Source: RYN-230 sp963723595
GTDB lineage: Bacteria; Actinomycetota; Actinomycetes; Streptosporangiales; Streptosporangiaceae
Length of the DNA stretch: 64,000 nucleotides
Assembly: GCA_963723595.1 (NCBI GenBank)
Contig: CAVRRQ010000006.1
Coordinates: forward strand, 868,001-932,000
Reading direction: 5' to 3'
Within the stretch, counting starts at the first letter, position 1, and every line of letters begins with the position of its first letter. Of this stretch, positions 18,563 through 27,315 are shown piece by piece. The position numbers were made by a program, and so were the translations under genes. Below the pieces are notes generated by a model. It was not told the DNA's origin, ran no database searches, and saw only the letters and a list, made by a program, of their open reading frames with translations.

Positions 18563-18609
18563 GCCTGTCCTGCGTCCCGCGCACTCCCCTCCCGGGGCGC
18601 AGGACAGGC
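18563..18609 (+). terminator. Hairpin terminator after GH30
   Basis: A 12-bp perfect stem (GCCTGTCCTGCG at 18563-18574 with its complement at 18598-18609), extendable by GC pairs, begins six bases after the GH30 stop. Confidence 0.7.
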
Positions 18610-18749
18610 TCCGCCCCCCGGTCAGCCAGCTGGCCCCGGACGCCCGTCGCTGCCGAAGAACAGGGACGGGCCGATCCCGGGTGCGCTGGTGAGCTACACC
18701 GGGTCCAACCACGGCCCGGCCGGGTCCGCGGCGGTGACCACGGGCCGGC

Positions 18750-19754
18750 CTATCGCGCGCGGGCGGAGTGCCGCACGACCAGGTCGGTGGCCAGGGTGAC
18801 GTGCGTGGACCGGACATGGTCGCCCCGCATGAGCTGCAGCAGCAACTGGATCGAGCGCTCGCCCATCTGCCGGATGGGCTGATTGACCGTGGTCAGCGGG
18901 GGAGAGCACAGGGCCGACTCGGGGATGTTGTCGAACCCGACCACCGACAGGTCCCGGGGCACCTGCAGGCCCAGCCCGGCGGCCGCCTCGATGGCCGCGA
19001 TGGCCGACACGTCGTTGGCGCCGAAGATGGCCGTGGGCGGCTGGGCGCTGGTCAGCAGCCTGCGGGTGCAGTCCGCCGAGACCTCCGGGTCGTAGTCGCC
19101 GACCAGGATCAGCTCGTCGTCGACCGCGACCCCCGCCGCGCCGAGGGCCTCACGGTAGCCCTGCTCGCGGAGCTGCGATGACTGCAGGTCCGGCCGGCCG
19201 GTGATCATGGCGATCCGGCGGTGGCCCAGCTCGAGCAGGTGGTTCGTGGCCAGTTCGCCGCCGCGCAGGTTGTCGGAGTCGATGGTCGGCAGCCCGGACT
19301 GGCCGGTGTGCGGGTCGATCGCCACGATGGGGGCGCCGTAGTTGACGTCCACCACGGTCGGCGTGACCAGGACGGCCCCGTCGATCAGCGTCCCGCTCAG
19401 CCGGGAGAGGTACCGGCGTTCCCAGCCCACGTGACTGCCCGCGTGGCCGCCCGCGGAGTAGATCACCATCTCGAAGCCTGAGCCCCGGATGGCGTCCGCG
19501 GCCCCCTTGAGCAGCTCGGCGCTGAACGGCTCAAGGTCGGCGACCAGGATGCCGATGACGTTCGTGCGATGGTTACGCAGGCTCTGGGCGACGAGGCTGG
19601 CCTCGTAGCCCAGATTGTCGATCACCGCCTGGACCCGGGCCGTGGTGTCCGCCGCCACGCCGTAACGACCGTTGATGACCTTGGAGACCGTGGCGACGGA
19701 GACGCCGGCTTGCGCGGCGACGTCGCGGATAGTGATGCGCGGGGTCGAGTCCAC
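18750..19754 (-). CDS. LacI-family transcriptional repressor
   Basis: 334-residue sugar-responsive repressor. The helix-turn-helix is at residues about 7-30 (TIRDVAAQAGVSVATVSKVI) with hinge helix to 60, followed by a periplasmic-binding-protein-like effector domain (VIGILVADLEPFSAEL, PIVAIDP, GHRRIAMITGR, FGANDVSAIAA, LSVVGFDNIPES). It is divergent from the sugar ABC operon, and the 28-bp operator copy 2 overlaps its own promoter, so autoregulation and control of both the transporter and the GH3/GH30 pair are likely. The ligand is unknown, presumably an oligosaccharide taken up by the adjacent transporter. Confidence 0.92.
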   Translation of the reverse strand: MDSTPRITIRDVAAQAGVSVATVSKVINGRYGVAADTTARVQAVIDNLGYEASLVAQSLRNHRTNVIGILVADLEPFSAELLKGAADAIRGSGFEMVIYSAGGHAGSHVGWERRYLSRLSGTLIDGAVLVTPTVVDVNYGAPIVAIDPHTGQSGLPTIDSDNLRGGELATNHLLELGHRRIAMITGRPDLQSSQLREQGYREALGAAGVAVDDELILVGDYDPEVSADCTRRLLTSAQPPTAIFGANDVSAIAAIEAAAGLGLQVPRDLSVVGFDNIPESALCSPPLTTVNQPIRQMGERSIQLLLQLMRGDHVRSTHVTLATDLVVRHSARAR

Positions 19755-19757
19755 GCC

Positions 19758-19797
19758 GCGAGGATAGCGTATAAAACGTTATCGACAACGATTGACA
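19758..19797. promoter_or_regulatory. LacI-type operator within lacI/ABC divergent promoters (copy 2)
   Basis: The second identical copy of the 28-bp element (19770-19797). On the minus strand TTGTCG is followed after 16 bp by TATCCT, a promoter for the lacI gene. On the plus strand TTGACA (19792-19797) is the likely -35 for the binding-protein gene. Identity over all 28 bp in two places is far more than shared promoter elements require. Confidence 0.75.
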
Positions 19798-19885
19798 TGA
19801 CTAGAACAACGCGCAAAACTCTGCGGCAAGCCCAGGTTGGCCAGGCTCGGAATACTTCCGCCAACGTCGTCAGGAGATGACCAAC

Positions 19886-21175
19886 ATGCGCAGCCTCCGA
19901 AAGCCCGCTGTCGTTGCCATGGCGGCGACGGCCGCGCTCGCCATCGCCGCCTGTGGCGGCAGCGGCGGCAGCACGGCCAGTTCGAGCAACGGGAAAGTCA
20001 CCCTCACCTGGTGGACCAACGCCACGGCGGGACAGCTCAAGACCGTCTGGCAGCAGGCGGCGACCGCCTTCCACGCCACCCACCCGAACGTGACGATCCA
20101 CGTCGAGCCGCTGCAGAACGAGGCGTTCACGACCAAGGTCCCGCCCGCCCTGGCCTCCAGCAACCCGCCCGACATCTACCAGCAGTGGGGCGGCGGCCAG
20201 GAGGCCACCCAGGTCCCGTCGGGCAAGGTCGCCGATCTGACCAAGCTGAGCTCGGCGTGGATTGGCGAGGTCGGTTCCGCCGCCCAGGCCTGGCAGGTGA
20301 ACGGCAAGCAGTACGGCGTGCCCTACGACCTGCACACGGTGGGGTTCTGGTACCGCAAGGACCTGTTTGCCCGGGCCGGGATCAGCACTCCGCCGACTAC
20401 GCTCGCCGAGCTCCAGACGGATGACGCCAAGCTGAAGTCCGCGCACATCGTGCCCATCGCGGTCGGCAGCAAGGACAAGTGGCCGGACGCGTTCTGGTGG
20501 GAGTATTTCGCGCTCCGCGAGTGCCCGACGGCCACGCTGAAGGCGGCCATGAAGTCCGTGAACCTGTCGGCCGCATGCTTCACGCAGGCGAGCAACCAGC
20601 TCAAGTCGTTCATGGCCACCAAGCCGTTCCAGGACGGCTTCCTGGGCACCCCGTCGCAGGTGGGAGCAGGCAGTTCGGCGGGCATGGTGGCCAACGGCAA
20701 GGCCGCGATGGAACTGCAGGGTGACTGGGACCCAGGCGTCATGACCCCGCTGACGTCGGACAAGAAGCTCAACTCCGAGCTGGGCTGGTTCCCGTTCCCG
20801 GCCATCAGCGGCGGTGCCGGTTCCCCCACGACCACGCTGGGCGGTGGTGACGGCTTCTCGTGCACCACGCCGGCCGCCCAGCCGGCCTGCACCCAGTTCC
20901 TGCAGTACATCGACAGCACGCCGGTACAGAAGAAGGTGGTGGCGGCGAACGTCGGCCTGCCGGCCAATCCGGCCGCGGCCACGGCGCTGTCCTTGCCCGC
21001 GCTGAAGCAGGTCCTGGCCTACAACCACGCGGCGCCGTACGTGCAGACCTACTTCGACATCGCCTTCCCGACCAGCGTGGGCCAGGCCCTGGACGCCGCG
21101 ATCGCGACGTACTTCGCCGGCCAGGGCTCGGCGCAGTCCATCATCACGGCGGTGAGCCAGGCCAAGGACCAGTAA
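19886..21175 (+). CDS. Sugar ABC transporter substrate-binding lipoprotein
   Basis: Extracellular solute-binding protein of the maltose/oligosaccharide family 1 type, about 429 residues. A lipoprotein signal runs to the lipobox AIAAC with acylated Cys23, then a Gly/Ser linker. The mature domain starts KVTLTWWTNATAGQ and includes the family's NPPDIYQQWGGGQ and VPYDLHTVGFWYRKDLFARAGI segments. ATG 19886 is preferred to ATG 19877 because AGGAG directly abuts the latter and is nine bases from the former. First gene of a transporter operon repressed by the divergent LacI. Confidence 0.9.
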   Translation: MRSLRKPAVVAMAATAALAIAACGGSGGSTASSSNGKVTLTWWTNATAGQLKTVWQQAATAFHATHPNVTIHVEPLQNEAFTTKVPPALASSNPPDIYQQWGGGQEATQVPSGKVADLTKLSSAWIGEVGSAAQAWQVNGKQYGVPYDLHTVGFWYRKDLFARAGISTPPTTLAELQTDDAKLKSAHIVPIAVGSKDKWPDAFWWEYFALRECPTATLKAAMKSVNLSAACFTQASNQLKSFMATKPFQDGFLGTPSQVGAGSSAGMVANGKAAMELQGDWDPGVMTPLTSDKKLNSELGWFPFPAISGGAGSPTTTLGGGDGFSCTTPAAQPACTQFLQYIDSTPVQKKVVAANVGLPANPAAATALSLPALKQVLAYNHAAPYVQTYFDIAFPTSVGQALDAAIATYFAGQGSAQSIITAVSQAKDQ

Positions 21176-21276
21176 GCCAGGGCCGGGCTCCGGTGGGGGC
21201 GCCCCCTTCCGCCGCCACCGGAGCCCGGCCCGCGGCGCCCGCCGTACCGTGGCCCTGCCGCACGAGGGAGGTTCTG

Positions 21277-22263
21277 ATGGCCGTCGCAGGCGACAAAGAC
21301 CTTGACGTCCCCCGGGCCGGGCCGGTGGCCGCCCCGGCCGCCCCCGCCGCGCCTCGGCGGTCCCGGCCCCGGCTGCGGCGCCGGCTTGAGCTGGGCGTGC
21401 TGCTGGCCCCGGCGCTGGCCTTGTTCGTCGGCTTCGTGCTGCTGCCGATCGTCCTGGCCGCCTGGGACGGGATGCACAGATGGACCGGGTTCGGCTCGCT
21501 CGGCCCGTTCGCGGGCCTGTACAACTACCGGCTGGTGCTGTCCGATCCGGTGTTCCGCGAATCGTTCGTGCACAACCTGATCATCGTGGTCGCGTCGATC
21601 CTCATCCAGCTTCCGCTCGGCCTCGGGATGGCCCTGCTGCTGAACCGCCCGATCCGCGGGCGCGCATTCCTGCGCACGCTCGCGTTCGCGCCATTCGTGC
21701 TGCCGTACGCCACCACCGCCGTGATGTGGCTGCTGCTGCTCCAGCCCGGGGGGTTCCTGGACCAGGTCATGAAGGCGGTCGGCCTGGGTGGCCTGGTCCA
21801 GCTGTGGCTGGCCAACCTGAACCTGGTGCTCTACACGATGATTGCCGTGCTCACCTGGCAGTTCTTCGGCTTTGCGATGATCTTGATGCTGGCCGGCCTG
21901 CAGGGCATCCCCGGCGAGCTGCGCGAGGCGGCCGCCCTGGACGGGGCCAGCGGCTGGCAGGCCACCCGGCGGATCACGCTGCCGCTGCTCGGCCCGACGA
22001 TCAGGATCTGGCTGTTCCTGTCGGTCGTCGGCTCGCTCCAGGTCTTCGACCAGGTGTGGATCATGACCGGAGGAGGTCCGGCCAACGCGTCCAGCACCAT
22101 GGTCACCTACCTGGTCCAGCACGGCTTCCAGAGCTATGAGTTCGGATACGGCAGCGCGGTGGCCGTGATCATTTTCCTGATCTGCTTTATCTTCGCGCTG
22201 CTGTACCAGCGCTTCGTCCTGCGCCGTGACACCCGCGGTGCCCTGACCCGTGCGGTGGGGTGA
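21277..22263 (+). CDS. Sugar ABC transporter permease, MalF type
   Basis: 328-residue inner-membrane permease with six predicted helices after a basic, Pro/Ala-rich cytoplasmic start. The ATPase-coupling EAA loop is present as LREAAALDGASGWQATRRITLPLLGPT. Start ATG 21277 follows GAGGGAGG. It lies about 100 bp downstream of the binding-protein gene and overlaps the next permease by 14 bp. No ATPase gene is encoded nearby, so the complex probably uses a shared MsiK-like ATPase, as is common in Streptomyces. Confidence 0.93.
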   Translation: MAVAGDKDLDVPRAGPVAAPAAPAAPRRSRPRLRRRLELGVLLAPALALFVGFVLLPIVLAAWDGMHRWTGFGSLGPFAGLYNYRLVLSDPVFRESFVHNLIIVVASILIQLPLGLGMALLLNRPIRGRAFLRTLAFAPFVLPYATTAVMWLLLLQPGGFLDQVMKAVGLGGLVQLWLANLNLVLYTMIAVLTWQFFGFAMILMLAGLQGIPGELREAAALDGASGWQATRRITLPLLGPTIRIWLFLSVVGSLQVFDQVWIMTGGGPANASSTMVTYLVQHGFQSYEFGYGSAVAVIIFLICFIFALLYQRFVLRRDTRGALTRAVG

Positions 22264-23164
22264 CAGACGTGTCTACGATCCTGCAGGCGGGTCGCGCCCG
22301 GCCGAGCCGGCCCGGTCCGGCCCGCAGCCCCGCCGGGGGTGGCGGAGAATATCGCCGCTCACCCCGGTCACCTACCTGGCCGCGCTCGTCCTGGTGGGGG
22401 TGACCGTCGTCCCGCTGCTGTTCGTCTTCGCGGACGGCTTCAAGACCAACGCGCAGATCAACAGCTCTGCCACCGGGCTGCCGCACCCCTGGGACACGCA
22501 CAACTACGCGCAGCTGCTCACCTCGGCGGCGTTCTGGCGGCCGCTGGCGAACAGCGCCATGATCGCGGCGGTCGCGACCGCCCTGGTGATCGTGCTCGGT
22601 TCGATGGCCGCCTTTGCCCTGTCCCGTTACGCGTTCCAGGGGCGGGAGGGCCTGTTCCTGCTGTTCGCAGTCGGGCTGCTGTTCCCGATCAACGCCGCGG
22701 CGCTGCCGCTGTACCTGATGCTGGACAAGCTCGGCCTGCTCGACAACCCGCTCGGCGTGGCCCTTCCGGAAGCCGCGTTCGGGCTGCCCATCACGATCGT
22801 GATCCTGCGCCCGTTCATGCGGGAGATCCCCGGCGAGCTGGAGGACGCCGCCGTGGTGGACGGGGCGACCCGGATCGGGTTCTTCCTGCGCATCCTGCTG
22901 CCGCTGTCCCGGCCCGCGCTGGTCACGGTGGCCGTGCTGGCCTTCGTCCAGAGCTGGAACCAGTACCTCATCCCGCTGCTCGTGTTCACCAGCCAGGGGC
23001 ACTTCACCCTGCCGCTGGCGGTGGCCAACTTCCAGACCCAGTACGCGCAGAACACCGCGAGCATCCTGGCGTTCACGGCGCTGTCGATGCTGCCCGCGCT
23101 GGGCTGCTTCATCTTTGCCCAGCGGTACCTGGTGGGCGGGTTCACCGGCGCGGTCAAGGGCTGA
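22250..23164 (+). CDS. Sugar ABC transporter permease, MalG type
   Basis: 304-residue second permease with six helices, a large extracellular loop after helix one (FADGFKTNAQINSSATG) and the EAA motif LEDAAVVDGATRIGFFLRILLPLSRPAL. The in-frame GTG at 22250 overlaps the upstream gene. An alternative GTG at 22269 reads VSTILQAGRARPSRP, which looks more like a natural permease N-terminus but would need a +1 shift near 22340, so the first 30 residues are uncertain. Pairs with the MalF-type permease. Confidence 0.9.
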   Translation: MRWGDRRVYDPAGGSRPAEPARSGPQPRRGWRRISPLTPVTYLAALVLVGVTVVPLLFVFADGFKTNAQINSSATGLPHPWDTHNYAQLLTSAAFWRPLANSAMIAAVATALVIVLGSMAAFALSRYAFQGREGLFLLFAVGLLFPINAAALPLYLMLDKLGLLDNPLGVALPEAAFGLPITIVILRPFMREIPGELEDAAVVDGATRIGFFLRILLPLSRPALVTVAVLAFVQSWNQYLIPLLVFTSQGHFTLPLAVANFQTQYAQNTASILAFTALSMLPALGCFIFAQRYLVGGFTGAVKG

Positions 23165-23175
23165 GGGGGACCGCG

Positions 23176-23931
23176 TCAGCCGGGCCGCCCGGCTGGTGTG
23201 CGCCCACCCCGCTGCTGGGCGGATACGCGTTCCATCATGGTCTCGATCGGGGATCCCGGGCGCATCGCGCTCATCGCGAACTCGACCGGGCAGTTGGCCC
23301 CGTCGTAGGTGGTCCTGGTGATCCGCAGCACCGGGCTGCCCGTCTCGAGCTCCAGCAGCTCAGCTTCTGACTCGCACGCCGCGGTGGCCGTGCACACCTG
23401 CCGCGCCCGCGTGATGCGGACCCCGTAACGGCCCTCGATCGTCGCGTACAGCGAGCCTTTGATCAGGAGTTCTGCGTCGAGCCCGGCGAACCGGGCGCAG
23501 GGCAGCCAGGAGTGCTGCACCACGATGGGGCAGTCGTCCACGACGCGGACCCGCTGGAGTGTGACCGCCGCGGCGCAGGCCGCGAGCTGCAGCGCCTCCC
23601 GGGCCTGGTCCGGGGGCTGCTCCACCGCGGCCTTGATCACCTTGGACTCCACATTCCGGCCCTGGCTGCGCATCTCCTCGGTGAAGCTCAGCAGCGCGCC
23701 CACCCGCCTGGCGGGCGGCCGCTCGGCCGCGAAGGTGCCCAGGCCCTGGCGGCGGACGACCACGCCCTCGCCGGCCAGGGCCCCGATCGCCTGCCGTACC
23801 GTCATCCGGGCTACTCCGTACCGGGCGGCGAGGTCGGTCTCGGACGGCAGCCGGCCGCCGGCCGCCCATTCACCGGTGGCGATTCTCATCCTCAGGTCGT
23901 CCCGAATGCTCACGTGAACGGGCTTAGTCAT
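23176..23931 (-). CDS. GntR/HutC-family transcriptional regulator with UTRA domain
   Basis: 251-residue regulator. The winged helix is at residues 1-72 (LPSETDLAARYGVARMTVRQA, then VVVRRQGLGTFAA) and the UTRA effector domain from about 80 on (LSFTEEMRSQGRNVESKV, LRITRTTYDGANCPVEFA). It is convergent with the sugar permease, 11 bp apart. UTRA domains commonly bind sugar phosphates or amino-sugar derivatives, so a second layer of control on the glycan locus is plausible but not shown. Confidence 0.92.
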   Translation of the reverse strand: MTKPVHVSIRDDLRMRIATGEWAAGGRLPSETDLAARYGVARMTVRQAIGALAGEGVVVRRQGLGTFAAERPPARRVGALLSFTEEMRSQGRNVESKVIKAAVEQPPDQAREALQLAACAAAVTLQRVRVVDDCPIVVQHSWLPCARFAGLDAELLIKGSLYATIEGRYGVRITRARQVCTATAACESEAELLELETGSPVLRITRTTYDGANCPVEFAMSAMRPGSPIETMMERVSAQQRGGRTPAGRPG

Positions 23932-24506
23932 GACTTCCCTGTGAGTGGTGGGGCGGCATCATCGTGAGCCGGACCGCAGGGCAGCCCGCCCGGACTCCGG
24001 GCGGCGAGCCCGGTAATGCGTGGTACTCCACTGACCACATCGACTCGTTATCCATAGCCAACCGCTCAGCACGCCTCGGGAGAAGTTACTCGCATTGTTT
24101 CGCAGGGCACCGAAACAAACTGTGAATACTGTTCGTGGCCCAGAGTATAAGTACGGGGGCGCAGCGCAAAGCTGTTCCGCCCATGTCGCCGGGTAACCGC
24201 ACCAGGAAGCTACGTTTACGTCGTGACTCCGACAGCAAGAAGTCAACCGCCGAGGTAACGGGCTGCTCAGAGGCCAGCATCACCACAGGCCCGCCTACTC
24301 TCCGGTATCCCGCCCGGTCTTCAGCCCAAGGCATTGCCACGCAATTGCGTGGCGCACGGCGAGGCAGCCGGACCGCCGGAATAATCTGGCTGATCGTGCT
24401 CCGCCGGAGTGCGGTGCGCCGATTCCCGGGCGCACTTCGGCAATGCGCCTTCTTCCGCTGCGGAGCAGGTGCGGCGAGCCTCATCTAAATCACTTTTACT
24501 ACTAAT
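23932..24506. other. 575-bp non-coding region of lower GC
   Basis: No open frame here has coding-like composition or a recognisable family. The base composition is visibly less GC-rich than the neighbours. It contains an exact 18-bp palindrome at 24336-24353. The presumed GntR promoter lies at its left end. Confidence 0.5.
24336..24353. promoter_or_regulatory. Perfect 18-bp palindrome
   Basis: GCCACGCAATTGCGTGGC reads identically on both strands, with no loop, so a dimeric protein-binding site is more likely than a terminator. It is about 400 bp upstream of the GntR start and 235 bp past the end of the stress-protein gene; the target gene is unclear. Confidence 0.45.
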
Positions 24507-24536
24507 GAGCTCCGGAGCTCCGGAACTCCGGAGCTC
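24507..24536 (-). terminator. Hairpin after the universal stress protein gene
   Basis: Perfect 11-bp arms GAGCTCCGGAG (24507-24517) and CTCCGGAGCTC (24526-24536), loop of eight, 53 bp beyond the stress-protein stop, followed on the minus strand by a weakly T-rich stretch. Confidence 0.6.
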
Positions 24537-24588
24537 GGGGCCCGCGTGGCCGCGCTCCGGGGTCGCGGTCCGGGGTCGCGGTCCGGGA

Positions 24589-25023
24589 TCAGGCCGGGAC
24601 CGGGACGCCGCTCATCGCGCCGCTGACCACCACGACCGGGCAGGGGGCGTGCCGCAGGCAGGCCCGGGCCACCGGGCCGATCCCGTCGGGCGCGCATCCG
24701 GCGCTGCCCAGCACCAGCATCTCCGCGCCGTCGGCGTGATCCAGCAGCACCCGGGCGGCCAGTCCTTCCGCGATCTCCACCGTCACCGTGACCAGGGACG
24801 CGCAGCTGACCGCGGCCGTCACCTCGGCCTCGAGCCATTGCCGGGCGTCCAGGAGGTCTTCCGTGCGGTCCGGGGGATAGGCGTGGGAGGCGTACGGTGC
24901 CACCCGCTTCGCGGTGTCTTCCCAGGCCCTCACCACGTGCAGGGCCGTCCCCCGCAATCGGGTTTCGCGAACTGCCCAGCGCAGCGCGGCCAAGGACGCC
25001 GATGAGCCATCGATGCCCGCCAC
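24589..25023 (-). CDS. Universal stress protein A family
   Basis: 144-residue single UspA-domain protein: GIDGSSASLAALRWAVRE at the start, LVLGSAGCAPDGIGPVARACLRHAPCPVVVV at the end. The usual nucleotide motif G-x2-G-x9-G-S/T is altered (GSAGCAPDGIGPVA), so ATP binding is uncertain. GTG 25023 removes most of the first beta strand. The frame remains open upstream, and AAGGAGG is seven bases before a CTG at 25053-25051 that would give the family-like start NRNLGLPRIVAGIDGS. The true start may be that CTG. Confidence 0.85.
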   Translation of the reverse strand: MAGIDGSSASLAALRWAVRETRLRGTALHVVRAWEDTAKRVAPYASHAYPPDRTEDLLDARQWLEAEVTAAVSCASLVTVTVEIAEGLAARVLLDHADGAEMLVLGSAGCAPDGIGPVARACLRHAPCPVVVVSGAMSGVPVPA

Positions 25024-25329
25024 GATGCGCGGCAGCCCCAGGTTCCGGTTCAGCGCCGCACCTCCTTCACAAGGTCAGTCGGGAGGGCCGGCGTCTAACG
25101 CGTCACCGCCGCGTCCTGCTGCCGGAGGTACAAATACCCAATGCTGGCTACTCTCACCCACTTGGGCGGTTACGCAGCGGAACTTCACCCTCTGATCCCA
25201 GCCTCGCCCGGCGGATCCCGGCGGGGAAGGGACTTTGTTCCCGAATACGCCGAATCGGTATATGCCCGGAACCCGCTCCCCGGACGGTCTGACCTGGTGC
25301 TACTTCCTGTAATGGGGAAGCATCACAGG

Positions 25330-25899
25330 GTGGCGTCGTACACCAACTTTTTCGTCGGCAGCACCACCGTGGCCGGAGCCCTGGCGGGCCTGCTGTTCGT
25401 GGCGCTGTCCGTGGCCCCGGCGCGGCTGATGGGGAAGACCGCGTCCACCGAGCAGCAGGCCATCGCGGCCACCGCCTTTACCGCGCTGGTCGACGCACTC
25501 TGGATCTCGCTGGTGGCGTTGCGTCCCGGCAACCTTCTCCCCGGCGCCAACCTGGTTCTCGGCCTGCTCGGCCTGACCAGCACGGCCGGCCTCGCCATCC
25601 GGCTGTGGCGGGCCCGGGGGCAGCAGACGCTGAGCCGGCGGTGGCCTTACCTGCTGCTGTTCATCATCGTCGTCTACGTGGGGCAGACGGTCGCGGCGGT
25701 CACCGCGCGCAGTGCGGCGTCGGCCCAGTCGGCCGCGGGCACGCTGGTCCTCGTGTTCTTCGCGGTGGGCATCGCGCGGTCCTGGGAACTGCTCGGCCTG
25801 CGTGGCGGCGGCCTGATGGACCTGCTCGTGGCGCACGCGCACAGCGTGATCGAATTGCCCCGCGCCAAGCCAGGCGACGGGCCGGAGCCAGACGCCTGA
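25330..25899 (+). CDS. Four-helix membrane protein, unknown function
   Basis: 189-residue integral membrane protein starting ASYTNFFVGSTTVAGALAGLLFVALSVAP, a pattern I recognise from uncharacterised actinobacterial proteins. Hydrophobic segments are near residues 8-30, 45-63, 75-95, 112-132 and 140-158. GTG 25330 is chosen because homolog-like sequence begins there and GGGGAAG lies nine bases upstream; ATG 25312 is an alternative. Monocistronic, convergent with pntB. No function can be given. Confidence 0.68.
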   Translation: MASYTNFFVGSTTVAGALAGLLFVALSVAPARLMGKTASTEQQAIAATAFTALVDALWISLVALRPGNLLPGANLVLGLLGLTSTAGLAIRLWRARGQQTLSRRWPYLLLFIIVVYVGQTVAAVTARSAASAQSAAGTLVLVFFAVGIARSWELLGLRGGGLMDLLVAHAHSVIELPRAKPGDGPEPDA

Positions 25900-25911
25900 G
25901 CGGGCCAGCGC

Positions 25912-27315
25912 TCAGCCGACCAGGGTCTTGACCGCGGCGGTCAGCTCCGTCAGCGCGCCCTTGGCGTCAGAGAAGAACATGCTGGTCTTCGGGTCCACAT
26001 ACAGCTCGTTGTCGATGCCCGCGTATCCGTGCCCCATGGACCGCTTGATCACGATGATGCTCCTGGCGTGGTCCACGTCCAGGATGGGCATCCCGGACAC
26101 CGGGTTCCCGGGCCGCCGCGCGGCCGGGTTGGTCACGTCGTTGGCCCCGATGACCAGCGCCACGTCGGTCCGCGGGAACTCGGGGTTGATCTCCTCCATC
26201 TCCTTGAGCTGCGGGTAGGGCACGTTGGCCTCGGCGAGCAGCACGTTCATGTGGCCGGGCATCCGCCCCGCGACCGGGTGGATGGCGTAGCTGACCTCCA
26301 CCCCCCGCTCCTCCAGCACCGCGGCCAGCTCGGCCACCTGGTGCTGGGCCTGCGCGGCGGCCAGCCCGTAGCCGGGCACGATGATGACCTTCTGCGCGTA
26401 GGCGAGCTGGATGGCGGCGTCGTCGGCCTGGATGGACCGCACATCCCCGCCGGGCCCCTCGATCACCGGGCCGCTGTCACCGGTGCCGAACCCGCCCACG
26501 ATGATGTTGCGGATCGACCGGTTCATCGCGTCGGCCATCAGCTTGGTGAGGATGCCGCCGGAGGCACCCACCAGCGCTCCCGCGATGATCAGCGCCCAGT
26601 TGCCGATGACGAATCCGGCCATCGCCACCGCCGTGCCGGTGAAGGCGTTCAGCAGGGAGATGACGACCGGCATGTCCGCGCCGCCGATGGGCAGCACCAT
26701 GGTCACGCCGAAGGTCAGGGCGGCCAGGATGATGATGATCAGCACGACGACGCTCGGCGTGGCGATCATGTAGATCGCGCCGCCGGCCGCGACGGCCGCG
26801 GCCGCGATGTTGACGGCCCGCGAGCCGGGGAACGTGATCGGCGCCCCGCCGATCAGGCCCTGCAGCTTGCCCGCGGCGATGATCGACCCGGAGAACGTCA
26901 CCGCCCCGATCAGCACGTCCAGGATCGTGGTGATCGTGGTGGCCTCGGCCAGCCCGCCCGACGCGAGCCTGACGTAGTCGTCGATCGCGACCAGCGCGGC
27001 GGCGCCGCCGCCGACCGCGTTGAACACGCTGACCAGCTGGGGCATGGCGGTCATCTCGACGGTACGGGCCGCGTAGAGGCCGGCGCCGCCGCCCAGGAGC
27101 GCGCCGGCGATGATCACGATCCAGCCGGTGACGGTGACCGTGCCGGAGTGGATGACCAGGGCCAGGGTGACGGCTATGGCCAGGGCCATGCCGCCGGTGG
27201 ACACCTGGTTGCCGCGCCGCGCGGAGGCGGGGGAGTTCATCAGGTGCAGGCCGAGCACGAAGCAGGTCGCCGCGCCCACGTACAGCAGCTGGGTGATCCA
27301 GTCGAAGGCGCTCAT
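25912..27315 (-). CDS. pntB: NAD(P) transhydrogenase beta subunit
   Basis: 467-residue membrane subunit of proton-translocating transhydrogenase, which uses the proton gradient to reduce NADP+ with NADH. The first 270 residues hold about nine helices. The C-terminal domain III binds NADP(H) (VIIVPGYGLAAAQAQHQVAEL, then HPVAGRMPGHMNVLLAEA and VIGANDVTNPAAR). Its ATG overlaps the pntAb stop by four bases, so it is the last gene of a coupled three-gene operon (Aa-Ab-B). Confidence 0.96.
   Translation of the reverse strand: MSAFDWITQLLYVGAATCFVLGLHLMNSPASARRGNQVSTGGMALAIAVTLALVIHSGTVTVTGWIVIIAGALLGGGAGLYAARTVEMTAMPQLVSVFNAVGGGAAALVAIDDYVRLASGGLAEATTITTILDVLIGAVTFSGSIIAAGKLQGLIGGAPITFPGSRAVNIAAAAVAAGGAIYMIATPSVVVLIIIILAALTFGVTMVLPIGGADMPVVISLLNAFTGTAVAMAGFVIGNWALIIAGALVGASGGILTKLMADAMNRSIRNIIVGGFGTGDSGPVIEGPGGDVRSIQADDAAIQLAYAQKVIIVPGYGLAAAQAQHQVAELAAVLEERGVEVSYAIHPVAGRMPGHMNVLLAEANVPYPQLKEMEEINPEFPRTDVALVIGANDVTNPAARRPGNPVSGMPILDVDHARSIIVIKRSMGHGYAGIDNELYVDPKTSMFFSDAKGALTELTAAVKTLVG

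Noticed and set aside
24086..24484. 132-residue minus-strand open frame in the GntR/stress-protein gap
   Set aside because: No recognisable family, mixed composition unlike neighbouring genes, and competing frames of similar length on both strands; treated as non-coding.
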